Program-made: the position numbers and the translations under genes | Shown here: one piece after another, positions 36,644 through 45,847 of the stretch | How positions within the stretch are numbered: position 1 is the first letter of the stretch | How the letters are laid out: every line of letters begins with the position of its first letter | The notes under the pieces: model-generated | The model's database searches: none | Seen by the model: only the letters and a program-made list of their open reading frames with translations | Told to the model about the DNA's origin: nothing | Origin: JBHHUI01 sp965248775 | GTDB lineage: Bacteria; Chloroflexota; Anaerolineae; Anaerolineales; JBHHUI01 | NCBI GenBank assembly: GCA_965248775.1 | Contig: OZ252150.1 | Coordinates: 1 to 64,000, forward strand | Reading direction: 5' to 3' | DNA length: 64,000 bases

Positions 36644-37927
36644 CTATACGTTGTGGACCAATAAACTCTCATTATATGCTTTATAGCCAATCGTTTGACT
36701 TCTGGCCTCGTCCATCGAATAGGGTGGCAGATTTGGAAGTGTATCAGGCCGCAAGATATCGCCTTGCTTGATTACGATCTCGACCTCTCTTAGAAGCATC
36801 ATATCTTCAAGCGGGTTGCCTCGAATGACGACGATGTCTGCCAACTTCCCCGGCTCTACGGTGCCAACTTCGTCCTCCAAATCCAGGAGTTGCGCCCCAT
36901 CGCGCGTGGCAGCCACGATGGCGTCCATGGGCGCCAGCCCGCCTTCAATCATGAGCTGCATTTCCAGCGCCATGTCTCCCAAAGCGTCGGTCCCGACGGC
37001 GAGCGGTACCCCGGCTTCCAGTGCGTTCTTGAAGCTGATCTGCTGGGCCTCGAAGAGGTATTTCATGTCCTCGGCTTTAAGCTCGCCTCTTTCCCAAATT
37101 GTATTTTGACTCTCCTTATGGACGGCAATTGTTGGCACGAGAAAAATGCCGCGCTCCGCCATGAGAGCGGCGTTCTCTTTATCGAGGTAGTTTGCGTGCT
37201 CGATGCAATCGATACCAGCGTTAATACAGCGCCGGATGCTTACATCCCCGCATGAATGCGCTAACGCTTTTTTTCCGGCATTATGGGCTTCCTCTACCGC
37301 AGCCCGGATCTCCGCTTCACTATATTCAGGAATTGACAAGGGTTTGCCTTGGGCTTTCCGAGCCTGTATGGCCTTGCCCGATTCTTTGCTGGTCATCAAC
37401 TTAATAAAGTCAGCCCCAGCCTTCAATTGCTGCCGCGCAGCTTTGCGCACCTCGTTGACGCCATCCGCTTCAACACACAACTGGTACGCGTGGCCGCCGG
37501 TCATCGCGATCGGTTGACCGCAAGTGACCAGGCGCGGTCCGAGCACCAAGCCTCTTTCCGTGGCCAGCTTCATCAGAAGATTCGTGCCGGCAATGGCCCC
37601 CATCTCTCTTGCAGTCGTGACTCCCTCTCTCAAATTCCTCAAGGCGGCACCCACGGAACGAATGAGCAGATAAGTCGGGTCCAAGTTCCAAAGCTCATTA
37701 ATCGCACCGTGGCAGCGCATCATCTGCTGATGATCATGGGCGTCTACGAGGCCAGGCAGGACGGTCATGCCACTCAGATCTATGATTTGCTCAGCACCTG
37801 TACCGTCGAAGCCGCTGCCGTCTCCGACGTAGGTGAATTTATCGTCAGTGATCTCGATCACGCTGTCTGGCACCGGCGTCCCCCCCTTGCCGTCGAGGAG
37901 GGTTCCACCCTTAAGGACGATTGTCAT
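36644..37927 (-). CDS. metal-dependent amidohydrolase, tandem copy 1
   Basis: This 427-residue protein of the amidohydrolase superfamily (imidazolonepropionase/prolidase-like branch) has HxH at His64-His66 (DAHDHQ), a probable carbamylated Lys176 (GADFIKLM), His in ALAHSCGD and CIEHANYL, and Asp in AVGTDALGD. It should hydrolyse a cyclic or peptide-like amide in the cytoplasm. I start it at ATG 37927, as in the two sister copies, after GTGGGAAG; a longer frame to 37993 has no sister counterpart. It is the last of three tandem copies in the direction of transcription. Confidence 0.87.
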   Translation of the reverse strand: MTIVLKGGTLLDGKGGTPVPDSVIEITDDKFTYVGDGSGFDGTGAEQIIDLSGMTVLPGLVDAHDHQQMMRCHGAINELWNLDPTYLLIRSVGAALRNLREGVTTAREMGAIAGTNLLMKLATERGLVLGPRLVTCGQPIAMTGGHAYQLCVEADGVNEVRKAARQQLKAGADFIKLMTSKESGKAIQARKAQGKPLSIPEYSEAEIRAAVEEAHNAGKKALAHSCGDVSIRRCINAGIDCIEHANYLDKENAALMAERGIFLVPTIAVHKESQNTIWERGELKAEDMKYLFEAQQISFKNALEAGVPLAVGTDALGDMALEMQLMIEGGLAPMDAIVAATRDGAQLLDLEDEVGTVEPGKLADIVVIRGNPLEDMMLLREVEIVIKQGDILRPDTLPNLPPYSMDEARSQTIGYKAYNESLLVHNV

Positions 37928-38035
37928 GGTCTTCCCACTTTCTTCGGTTGAAACGAGTGTTGGAGCAACAGACGCCTTCGAAGCGGAGTGCATTCCCCAT
38001 CCCGGGTTGTTGCGTCTCCGAACGCAATCACCGAA

Positions 38036-39322
38036 CTATACATTGTGGACCAATAAACTCTCGTTATAGCGCCTATAACCAATTGTTTGATTTCTGGCCT
38101 CATCGAGCGAATAGGGTGGTAGATTTGGTAGCGAATCGGGCCGCAAGATATCGCCTTGCTTGATTACGATCTCGACCTCTCTTAGAAGCATCATATCTGC
38201 AAGCGGGTCGCCGCGAATAACGACGATGTCTGCCAACTTCCCCGGCTGCACGGTGCCGACTTCGTCCTCCAAATCCAGGAGTTGCGCCCCATCGCGTGTG
38301 GCAGCCACGATGGCATCCATAGGCGCCAGTCCGCCTTCGACCATGAGCTGCATTTCCAGTGCCATGTCTCCCAAAGCGTCGGTCCCGACAGCGAGCGGTA
38401 CCCCGGCCTCCAGTGCGTTCCCGAAGCCGATCTGCAGGGCTTCGAAGAGGTATTTCATATCCACGGCCTTCTTCTCGCCTCTTTCCCAATTTGTATTTTG
38501 ACTCTCCTTGTGGACGCAGAAGGTTGGCACAAGAAAAATGCCGCGCTCCGCCATGAGCTCTGCGCTCTCTTTGTCGAGGTAGTTTGCGTGCTCGATGCAA
38601 TCGATACCCGCGTTAATACAGCGCCGGATGCTTTCTTCTCCGCATGCATGCGCTAACGCTTTTTTCCCGGCGTTGTGGGCTTCCTCTACCGCCGCCCGGA
38701 TCTCCGCTTCACTAAACTGAGGCATTGACATGGATTTGCCTTGGGCTTTCCGAGCCTGTATGGCTTTGCTCGGCCCCTCGCTGCTCGCCATCACCTTTAC
38801 AAAGTCAGCCCCAGCCTTCAATTGCTGCCGCGCAGCTTTGCGCACCTCGTTGACGCCATCCGCTTCAACACACAACTGGTACGCGTGGCCGCCGGTCATC
38901 GCGATCGGTATACCGCATGTGACCAGGCGCGGTCCGAGCACTAAGCCTCTTTCCGTGGCCAGCTTCATCAGAAGATTCGTGCCGGCAATGGCCCCCATCT
39001 CTCTTGCAGTCGTGACTCCTTCTCTCAAATTCCTCAAGGCGGCGCCCACGGAACGAATGAGCAGATAAGTCGGGTCCAAGTTCCAAAGCTCATTAATCGC
39101 CCCGTGCGAGCGCATAAACGTCTGATGATCATGGGCGTCTACGAGGCCAGGCAGGACGGTCATGCCACTCAGATCTAGGACTTGGTCAGCACCTGTATCG
39201 TCGAAGCCGCCGCCGTCTCCGACGTAGGTGAATTTATCGTCAGTGATCTCGATCACGCTATCTGGCACAGGCGTCCCCCCCTTGCCATCGAGGAGGGTTC
39301 CACCCTTAAGGACGATTGTCAT
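38036..39322 (-). CDS. metal-dependent amidohydrolase, tandem copy 2
   Basis: The protein has 428 residues and is nearly identical to copy 1 over long stretches. All metal residues are kept (DAHDHQ, ADFVKVMAS with Lys176, ALAHACGE, CIEHANYL, VGTDALGD). It differs from copy 1 mostly at the active-site-proximal segment after Lys176, which could change substrate choice. ATG 39322 is in the same context as its sisters. Confidence 0.87.
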   Translation of the reverse strand: MTIVLKGGTLLDGKGGTPVPDSVIEITDDKFTYVGDGGGFDDTGADQVLDLSGMTVLPGLVDAHDHQTFMRSHGAINELWNLDPTYLLIRSVGAALRNLREGVTTAREMGAIAGTNLLMKLATERGLVLGPRLVTCGIPIAMTGGHAYQLCVEADGVNEVRKAARQQLKAGADFVKVMASSEGPSKAIQARKAQGKSMSMPQFSEAEIRAAVEEAHNAGKKALAHACGEESIRRCINAGIDCIEHANYLDKESAELMAERGIFLVPTFCVHKESQNTNWERGEKKAVDMKYLFEALQIGFGNALEAGVPLAVGTDALGDMALEMQLMVEGGLAPMDAIVAATRDGAQLLDLEDEVGTVQPGKLADIVVIRGDPLADMMLLREVEIVIKQGDILRPDSLPNLPPYSLDEARNQTIGYRRYNESLLVHNV

Positions 39323-39430
39323 GGTAATCCCACTTTCTTCGGTTGAAACGAGTGTTGGAGCGACGGACGCCTTTGAACCGGAGTGCGATCCCCATCCCGG
39401 GTTGTTGCGTCTCCGAACGCAATCACCGAA

Positions 39431-40717
39431 CTATACGTTGTGGTCCAACAAACTCTCATTGTAGCCACTATAGCCAATTGATCGACTTCTGGCCTCGTCA
39501 ACCGAATAGGGTGGTAGATTTGGAAGCGAATCAGGCCGCAAGACATCGCCTTGCTTGATTACGATCTCGACCTCTCTTAGATTCATGATGTCCGCTAGCG
39601 GGTCAGCTCGAAGAACGACGATGTCTGCCAGCTTTCCGGTCTCGACGGTGCCGACTTCGTCCTCCAAATCCAGGAGCTGCGCCCCTCCCCACGTGGCAGC
39701 CACGATGGCGTCCATGGGTGCCAGCCCTTGTTCGATCATGAGCTGCATTTCCAACGCCATGTCAGGCAGGGCGTCGGTCCCGACGGCGAGCGGTACCCCG
39801 GCCTCCAGTGCGTTCTTGAAGCCGATCTTTTGGGCCGCTAAGAGGGTCGCCATGGTCTCGGCCTTAAGCGCGCCTCTTTCCCAACTTGTATTAGTTTGCT
39901 CCTTGTGAACGGCGAAGGTAAGCACGAGAAAAATGCCGCGCTCCGCCATGAGTTCGGCGTTCTCTTTGTCGAGGTAGTTCGCGTGCTCGATGCAATCGAT
40001 GCCAGCGTTTATACAACGACGGATGCTTACTTTTGAAACTGAATGCGCTAACGCTTTTTTTCCGGCGTTATGGGCTTCCTCTACCGCAGCCCGGATCTCC
40101 GCTTCACTAAACTGAGGCATGGACAAGGGTTTGCCTTTGGCTTTAAGAGCCAGTGTGGCCTTGTTCGGCCCTTCGTTGCTAGTCATCACTTTCACGAAGT
40201 CAACCCCATCCTTCAATAATTGCCGCGCAGCTTTCCGCACTTCGTCAACACCGTCAGCTTCGATGCACAACTGGTAGGCGTGGCCGCCAGTCATCGAGAT
40301 CGGTTTACCACAAGTGACAATGCGAGGCCCGAGCACCAACCCTCTTTCCGTAGCCAGCCTCATCATGAGATTCGTATAACCAATCGCCCCCATCTCCCTT
40401 ACGGTTGTTACTCCCTCTCTCAATCTCTGCAAGGCGGCGCCCACGGACCGAAGTAGCAGATAATTCGTATCCAACGCGAACTGCTCAGGGATCGCACCGT
40501 GCGTGCGGGTAATGATCTGATGTTCATGGCAGTCTATGAGGCCAGGCAGGACCGTCATGCCGCTAAGATCTATGATTTGCTCAGCGCCTGCATCGTCAAA
40601 GCCGCCGCCATCTCCAACGTAGGTGAATTTTTTGTCCGTGATCTCGATCACGCTGTCCGGCAACGGCGTCCCCCCCTTGCCGTCAAGGAGGGTTCCACCT
40701 TTAAGGACGATTGTCAT
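39431..40717 (-). CDS. metal-dependent amidohydrolase, tandem copy 3
   Basis: The protein has 428 residues. It keeps HxH (IDCHEHQ), Lys176 (VDFVKVMTS), CIEHANYL and GTDALPD. The ALAHSVSKVS segment replaces the sisters' ALAHSCGDVS or ALAHACGEES. It is the first gene of the leftward run and faces the GntR control region, so it should be expressed first. Divergence from copies 1 and 2 suggests it is the oldest member or has a distinct substrate. Confidence 0.87.
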   Translation of the reverse strand: MTIVLKGGTLLDGKGGTPLPDSVIEITDKKFTYVGDGGGFDDAGAEQIIDLSGMTVLPGLIDCHEHQIITRTHGAIPEQFALDTNYLLLRSVGAALQRLREGVTTVREMGAIGYTNLMMRLATERGLVLGPRIVTCGKPISMTGGHAYQLCIEADGVDEVRKAARQLLKDGVDFVKVMTSNEGPNKATLALKAKGKPLSMPQFSEAEIRAAVEEAHNAGKKALAHSVSKVSIRRCINAGIDCIEHANYLDKENAELMAERGIFLVLTFAVHKEQTNTSWERGALKAETMATLLAAQKIGFKNALEAGVPLAVGTDALPDMALEMQLMIEQGLAPMDAIVAATWGGAQLLDLEDEVGTVETGKLADIVVLRADPLADIMNLREVEIVIKQGDVLRPDSLPNLPPYSVDEARSRSIGYSGYNESLLDHNV

Positions 40718-41099
40718 AGTATTCCCACTTTCTTCGGTTGAAACGAGTGTTGGAGCAACGGATGCCTATGAAGCGGAGTCTGATCTGGTCCCAGGATTAG
40801 CGTCATTCGGATTGGCTTAGGCCAGTTCCACCGCTGACAAAATGGGCATGCCCATGACTGGGACGGCCTATTCGCCACTGAAGGCAAGGTTGGGGACTAT
40901 CAAAAATCCAATATCTAATATAATATAAGCCAGTTATATGATAAATCCGTTTCGGCGTCAAGCTGCTCATTAAGACACCCTTGTGAAAGTTGCTTGACAC
41001 CGATTGGTGATCTTGCTAGACTTGCTTCCGATGTGCGCAATAAAATATCAAATATCTAATAGCTTGATGGTTTCGCGTGTGCACTAGTAAGGAGTGCAG
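40718..41099. promoter_or_regulatory. divergent control region between amidohydrolases and gntR
   Basis: This AT-rich spacer separates the leftward and rightward runs. It has a sigma70-type promoter for gntR (40994-41022) and two copies of AATATCTAAT: 40910-40919, toward the amidohydrolase side, and 41051-41060, in the gntR leader. They are plausible GntR operators because one lies on each side of the divergent promoters. Confidence 0.5.
40994..41022 (+). promoter_or_regulatory. gntR promoter
   Basis: TTGACA at 40994-40999 is followed, after 17 bases, by TAGACT at 41017-41022. Spacing is ideal and the -35 perfect. The start would be near 41029, with a leader of about 70 bases containing one AATATCTAAT site. 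Confidence 0.6.
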
Positions 41100-41822
41100 T
41101 TGAGTTCCAATTCCAATGATACGGGTAATGCAGTCGTCCTCGGTAATGCCTATGAGGCTGTAACTGATAAAATCCGTGCGATGATTGTCACCCGTCAACT
41201 GACTCCTGGTGAGTGGCTGCGATCCAAGGTTCTTGCCGCTGCATTGCACGTTAGCACTACACCTGTACGCGAAGCACTGCGGGCGTTGGAAGCTGATGGA
41301 CTAGTAGAGTTCATACCGCGTCGCGGGTCCAGAGTGGTGCAGCTCTCGTTTGAGACGTACGAAGAATACCAGGCAATCCGAGCAGCACTGGAAGTGCTTG
41401 TGTGCCATTACGTTGCCGAAGATTTTGCCAGGATTCCGGTTGCCGAACTTCGAAATACCCTGATCGGGATTGAGGAGGCTGAAGCCCAGAAGGACTACCC
41501 GCGCCGGGTGGCGTTGGTACGCCAGTTCTTCTTCATCATATTCGAGGCCTCTGGAAAGAAACACTTCCTTCGTATTCTTGGTGGTCTATGGGACGTCCTG
41601 TCCCCCTACATTTACTACTTCTCTTCCATACCAGAAACAGTCTCCACCCGCATGGGATTTTTTCGGAAGATCTATGAGGCATGTGCTGCGCAAGACGAGG
41701 ATAAGCTTGTCGAGAGCATCGAGAGCCAGAACGCCTGGGCAATCACCACGCTCGGAAACTTCCTGCGTGAACATCCGGACCTGAACAACCAGGGAGATCA
41801 AATCAGTATTAACGCCAGCTAG
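41100..41822 (+). CDS. GntR-family (FCD/FadR-type) regulator
   Basis: The regulator of about 240 residues has an N-terminal winged helix (DKIRAMIVTRQLTPGEWL, then VSTTPVREALRALEADGLV and RRGSRV) and a C-terminal all-helical FCD ligand domain. TTG 41100 is a better start than GTG 41094 because AAGGAG lies five bases before it. FCD regulators usually sense a carboxylate or amino-acid-like catabolite and repress nearby catabolic genes. Its place between the two runs makes it the likely island controller. Confidence 0.9.
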   Translation: MSSNSNDTGNAVVLGNAYEAVTDKIRAMIVTRQLTPGEWLRSKVLAAALHVSTTPVREALRALEADGLVEFIPRRGSRVVQLSFETYEEYQAIRAALEVLVCHYVAEDFARIPVAELRNTLIGIEEAEAQKDYPRRVALVRQFFFIIFEASGKKHFLRILGGLWDVLSPYIYYFSSIPETVSTRMGFFRKIYEACAAQDEDKLVESIESQNAWAITTLGNFLREHPDLNNQGDQISINAS

Positions 41823-42017
41823 GCGGCGATGTTGTAGTGCCTGCCCCGAGTGGCCAGCATTTGTGTGCAAGCATCCGGTTCAGATCCCTGAGGCGTCGCG
41901 AGGGCGGGAAACGGGTTGATGCCGAGCGGTGTACCTGTATAAACCGAGCGAACAGATTTGGGTATTTTACGCGGTGTGTTCCCCTGATTAGTCTTGTCGA
42001 TTGGCAGATACTTCTAG

Positions 42018-42158
42018 ATGACGGCAAGCATGGGGCTATACCTCCTCGGCGAGATGCAACTTCAAAGTTTCGTATGGGAAGCAGATGGAGACGGGTATGT
42101 TGAGGACGGGCCAGCCGAAGTTTGTAACATCGAGTCGTACGGATTGAGCAAGGAATGA
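42018..42158 (+). CDS. 46-codon ORF, perhaps the tail of a lost gene
   Basis: ATG 42018 reads MTASMGLYLLGEMQL and ends VCNIESYGLSKE, with the stop two bases before the rraA-like start. The C-terminal half (WEADGDGYVEDGPAEV) looks like coding sequence. No family recognised and no ribosome site seen, so it may be a gene remnant. Confidence 0.3.
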   Translation: MTASMGLYLLGEMQLQSFVWEADGDGYVEDGPAEVCNIESYGLSKE

Positions 42159-42159
42159 G

Positions 42160-42840
42160 ATGTCTCTAATTGTGCGTCAGTTTGAGCGCCCCACGGCTGA
42201 GACGATTGCCGCTTTGAGCGAGCTGCCGACCGCTGCCTTGTCCGACATTATGGGACACAAGGGAGCGATGGACGCCGACATACAGCCGATCGTGCCAACA
42301 ATGCGAATGGTCGGTCCGGCCTTCACGATAAAGCCCTATCCTGCCGATAATCTGACCGTTCATTTGGCGTTTAAGTTTGCCAAGCCGGGGGACGTACTCG
42401 TTATGGATTTGGGCGGTGCTAGCGGCTCTGCACACTGGGGTGAACTTACATCGCTCAGCGCTCAAACAAGAGGGCTGGCTGGTCTGGTCACAGACGGCCC
42501 GATTCGTGACCAGCTTGATATTGCAGAACTGGGCTTCCCGGTGTTTTCGCGTGGGTTCGTGCCGACTGGAACGGTCAAAGCGACCCTCGGTTTGTTGAAT
42601 GACCTGGTGGTATGCGGGGGTGTGAGTGTGGCACCGGGTGATCTCGTAGTAGGCGATGCCGATGGCGTTGTAGTGGTGCCAAAAAATCTCGTTGAGAGTG
42701 TGATTGCAGCTGCAACGGCTTTACTTGCCCGTGAGAAGATTCTGCGAGACAGGGTAATTGCCGGAGATACCCTCTACGACCTATTAGGGTTAGAGGATAT
42801 AGTGGATCGTCTCGGTGTGGACCCTATTGAAGAATCATGA
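42160..42840 (+). CDS. RraA-like / HMG-aldolase-family protein
   Basis: The protein has 226 residues. The family core is clear: AALSDIMGHKGAMD, PGDVLVMDLGG, HWGELTSLSAQTRGLAGLVTDG with PIRD, then FPVFSRG and VAPGDLVVGDADGVVVVP. Members include 4-hydroxy-4-methyl-2-oxoglutarate aldolase, oxaloacetate decarboxylase and the RNase E inhibitor RraA; the Gly, Arg and Asp of the aldolase active site appear present. In a catabolic cluster a class II aldolase or decarboxylase role on a 2-oxo acid is likelier than RNase control. Confidence 0.85.
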   Translation: MSLIVRQFERPTAETIAALSELPTAALSDIMGHKGAMDADIQPIVPTMRMVGPAFTIKPYPADNLTVHLAFKFAKPGDVLVMDLGGASGSAHWGELTSLSAQTRGLAGLVTDGPIRDQLDIAELGFPVFSRGFVPTGTVKATLGLLNDLVVCGGVSVAPGDLVVGDADGVVVVPKNLVESVIAAATALLAREKILRDRVIAGDTLYDLLGLEDIVDRLGVDPIEES

Positions 42841-43354
42841 GGAAGTGGAGGCACAATTGCATCACGCGTCAACGGCGGGCGCTTGTTTGACCGATTGGGA
42901 TTCTTCAATCCGCCACTTCGCAAGAATTAGGTCTTCTTTTCGAGTATTGTATTAACGATGGTATACGTCATGGCCAAGGCTAGTCAGAGGCCAGCGCGCG
43001 TGCGTACGACGGCTAATGTGAGGGCGTAAAATCGCGCCACTTGTTGACTCATAGGGCGTCAGGCGATCTTGGTACTTGAGAAGACTGTTTGCTAGCTCCG
43101 GGTCAGCTCGCTTCCAAACGAATTTCGCCGGACTTTGCTCAGGCACAAAGGCAGGCAATCCCTACACGGAAAGGGTATGTCGATCCTAGCAGGCGGCCGA
43201 GTGATAGAAAACCTTGATTTGACACAACATGATTTTCTTAAAGAGGAACCGGGCTTGACGAGGCCGAATTGCGCAGGGTGTCATAAACTTGGCTGGGCGG
43301 TAAGTCCAAGGTTCAACTGAAGAAACTTTAATAGCCTTCCGAGGAACTCTTTCA
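42841..43354. other. intergenic stretch, nothing recognised
   Basis: Frames are short and unsupported on both strands. I see no clear promoter; GAGGAA lies nine bases before the TTG start of dppD at 43355. Confidence 0.5.
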
Positions 43355-44362
43355 TTGGATTCTAAAGTTCTCGAAGTCAAGGATTTGGTTACCCGATTCT
43401 CCACGCCCGAAGGGGTCGTCCATGCCGTCAACGGTATTTCATTTCACCTCATGGAGGGCGAGACCCTGGGGATTGTAGGGGAAAGCGGATGCGGCAAGAG
43501 CGTAACAATGCTCTCCATCCTGGGCCTGATCCGCCAACCACCTGGCAAGATCATCCGTGGCGAAGCGATCTATATGAAAAAGGACCTTCTCAAGCTTTCG
43601 AAACAGGAGCTGCGCCAAATCCGGGGTGACCAGATTGGCATGATTTTCCAGGATCCGATGACCTCCCTAAACCCGGTGATGTCGATCGGCAAGCAAGTCG
43701 GCGAGGGAATGAATGAACATCTCGGATTGTCGAAGCAGCAGGTTCGCGACCGGGTGATAGAACTACTGGACATGGTTGGCATTCCCAATGCCAGCGAACG
43801 TTTGGACGACCATCCGCATCAGTTTTCTGGCGGAATGCGTCAGCGCGCCATGATCGCCACGGCGCTCTCATGCAACCCGAAGATTCTGATCGCCGACGAG
43901 CCAACAACCGCGCTGGATGTCACCATTCAGGCCCAGATTGTGGACCTGGTAAAGGCGCTATGCGATAAGCTGGGCATGGCCATGATCTGGATCACGCACG
44001 ATCTGGGTATCATCGCCGGCCTGGCCAATCGAGTGGTGGTAATGTACGCAGGCCACGTGGTCGAGCAGGCCGACGTTAAGGCGCTATTCAAGTCGCCCCG
44101 CCATCCGTACACCTTGGGCCTACTCGGTTCTCTGCCACGCGTGGACGGCCAGCACAACCGGCGATTGATGAACATCGCGGGCCGCCCACCAGCATTGTTC
44201 CGAGAAGTGCAGTCCTGCCCATTTGCTAATCGGTGTCCCTACGTCATCGATCGCTGTAGAAAAGAAAATCCTCAGCTCCGAACCATTGAGTCCGCTCATG
44301 AGATTGCCTGTTGGGTTGACGTCCCGACGGAGGCTAAGCCAAGGACAGTTATCAGTGGCTGA
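43355..44362 (+). CDS. dppD: Dpp/Opp-type ABC transporter ATPase, DppD family
   Basis: The 335 residues hold Walker A GESGCGKSV, Q-loop IFQDPMTSLNP, signature FSGGMRQRAMIA, Walker B ILIADEPTTALD and the H-loop ITHDLG. The C-terminal oligopeptide extension carries the Cys cluster CPFANRCPYVIDRC and a later CW. It starts with TTG. With dppF it energises the DppB-DppC permease, whose genes lie 11 kb away on the other strand. Confidence 0.92.
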   Translation: MDSKVLEVKDLVTRFSTPEGVVHAVNGISFHLMEGETLGIVGESGCGKSVTMLSILGLIRQPPGKIIRGEAIYMKKDLLKLSKQELRQIRGDQIGMIFQDPMTSLNPVMSIGKQVGEGMNEHLGLSKQQVRDRVIELLDMVGIPNASERLDDHPHQFSGGMRQRAMIATALSCNPKILIADEPTTALDVTIQAQIVDLVKALCDKLGMAMIWITHDLGIIAGLANRVVVMYAGHVVEQADVKALFKSPRHPYTLGLLGSLPRVDGQHNRRLMNIAGRPPALFREVQSCPFANRCPYVIDRCRKENPQLRTIESAHEIACWVDVPTEAKPRTVISG

Positions 44363-45410
44363 TAATAATGCCTTGGTGCGGGTCGAGGGGCTCAAGAAAC
44401 ACTTCCCAATTCTGCGAGGCGCGATTATTAAGCGCCCGGTCGGGTACATCAAAGCGATCGACGGTGTTTCCTTCGAAGTGATGCGCGGCGAAACGCTAGG
44501 ATTGGTTGGTGAATCGGGCAGTGGGAAGTCGACAACCGGGCGCATCATTTTGGCCTTGTACGATGCGACGGAGGGCAAAGTCACTTTTGACGGCACAGAC
44601 CTCATGAACCTTAAGTCCCGTGAGCTGCGTCGGCTGCGTCAGCGCATGCAAATGATTTTCCAAGATCCGTATGCCTCTCTGAACCCGCGCATGACTGTGG
44701 AACAGTTGCTCTCTGAGCCGATGCTCATCCACACGACGATGACGGCTGCACAACGCCGTGAACGAGTGCACGAGTTGCTTGAGCTGGTCAGTCTCAACCC
44801 TCGATATGATCGGCGTTACCCGCACGAGTTTTCTGGCGGTCAACGTCAGCGCATTGGCCTGGCGCGGGCGCTGTCCCTAAACCCCGAGTTCATCGTTTGT
44901 GACGAACCGATCTCGGCATTGGATGTATCTGTCCAGGCACAGGTTGTGAACCTACTCGAGGACTTACAGGAGCAGTTCCGCTTAACCTACCTTTTCATCG
45001 CACATGATCTGAGTATGGTGCGGCACATCGCAACGCGGGTAGCGGTGCTGTACCTGGGCAAACTAATGGAACTAGCCCCTCGAGAGGAGTTCTACAACAG
45101 CCCGCTCCATCCTTACTCACAAGCTTTGCTTTCTGCCGTCCCCGTCCCAGACCCGGAGGTTGAGGCTTCGCGCAAGCGAGTCATCCTGACGGGAGATATT
45201 CCCAGTGCGGACTCGCCACCATCTGGCTGCGTGTTCAATACCCGCTGCCCGATCAGCGAGGAGAGATGCTTTAAGGAGGTGCCTGAATGGCGCCAAGCGC
45301 GACCCGGGCACTTTGTAGCCTGTCATCTGGTTGAGGCGGAGCCAATGAGCGGGGACACATTGGGAAAGGGAGAACTTATTGGAGGAGGCATACAATCTCA
45401 GCTCTCTTGA
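44355..45410 (+). CDS. dppF: Dpp/Opp-type ABC transporter ATPase, DppF family
   Basis: I start this at GTG 44355, which overlaps the dppD stop by eight bases and has AAGGA nine bases upstream; an open frame further back (44223) lies inside dppD. The 351 residues have Walker A GESGSGKST, IFQDPYASLNP, signature FSGGQRQRIGLA, FIVCDEPISALD and IAHDLS. The Cys-rich end CVFNTRCPISEERC is present. DppF usually pairs with DppD as a heterodimer. Confidence 0.92.
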   Translation: MADNNALVRVEGLKKHFPILRGAIIKRPVGYIKAIDGVSFEVMRGETLGLVGESGSGKSTTGRIILALYDATEGKVTFDGTDLMNLKSRELRRLRQRMQMIFQDPYASLNPRMTVEQLLSEPMLIHTTMTAAQRRERVHELLELVSLNPRYDRRYPHEFSGGQRQRIGLARALSLNPEFIVCDEPISALDVSVQAQVVNLLEDLQEQFRLTYLFIAHDLSMVRHIATRVAVLYLGKLMELAPREEFYNSPLHPYSQALLSAVPVPDPEVEASRKRVILTGDIPSADSPPSGCVFNTRCPISEERCFKEVPEWRQARPGHFVACHLVEAEPMSGDTLGKGELIGGGIQSQLS

Positions 45411-45847
45411 CCACGCCTATGGGCGGATAGACAGAGTAGAGAGGGTCGCTCCAGGGCATTCATTGGCACGCGGACTCTACGACGGAGTGATCAGGTTGCA
45501 GCTACAATCAACTTGTTCATGTGGCCTGTGGTCCTGATGACTGTCGCTTGCTTGATGTCATGCTCATAGTCGCTGCCGAGGCCGTCCGCCACACACCGTG
45601 CAGTGTGTATCACGACCCAGTTCGTTCGGCAAAGTGCAGCCCAGTCCCACACCGTCACCCAGTCTCGGCGACTGGACGAGGTGTACTGGGCTGCACTGCG
45701 GGTCGTAGGAAATGAACACCCTGACCTGCACATCGGCCTGATCTATACTTGCCACAGCTTTGCCCGAGATTTGGGATTTAAGCCCCATATCCATCTCGGA
45801 TCATCTACTAAACAACACTGAACAAAGCGCTTCCGGTGGGGGTGCAG
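45411..45847. other. intergenic region with a large compound palindrome
   Basis: No gene. The central part (45614-45705) is a nested palindrome of the CCCAGT family. The rest shows nothing recognisable. The ThDP-enzyme gene starts at 45848. Confidence 0.6.
45614..45705. repeat. nested CCCAGT palindrome, about 92 bp
   Basis: The outer arms are ACGACCC and GGGTCGT. The next arms are AGTGCAGCCCAGT (45633-45645) and its perfect complement (45685-45697). Inside these lie ACACC/GGTGT and CCAGTC-tcggc-GACTGG. The whole can fold into one long hairpin. Confidence 0.8.

Larger units (their letters stand above)
36644..40800 (-). repeat. triplicated 1.39-kb unit (amidohydrolase genes)
   Basis: Three genes end at 36644, 38036 and 39431, so the unit is about 1392-1395 bp. 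The spacer is repeated too: the stretch with ttcggttgaaacgagtgttggagc upstream of each ATG recurs three times. Copies 1 and 2 are closest, and the copy nearest the regulator is most diverged. Confidence 0.85.

Noticed and set aside
41837..42103. 88-codon ORF after gntR
   Set aside because: Arg-rich shadow composition with no site; the 42018-42158 frame overlapping it is slightly more protein-like.
44223..44354. N-terminal extension of dppF
   Set aside because: It lies inside dppD and lacks a ribosome site; GTG 44355 overlaps the dppD stop with a good site.
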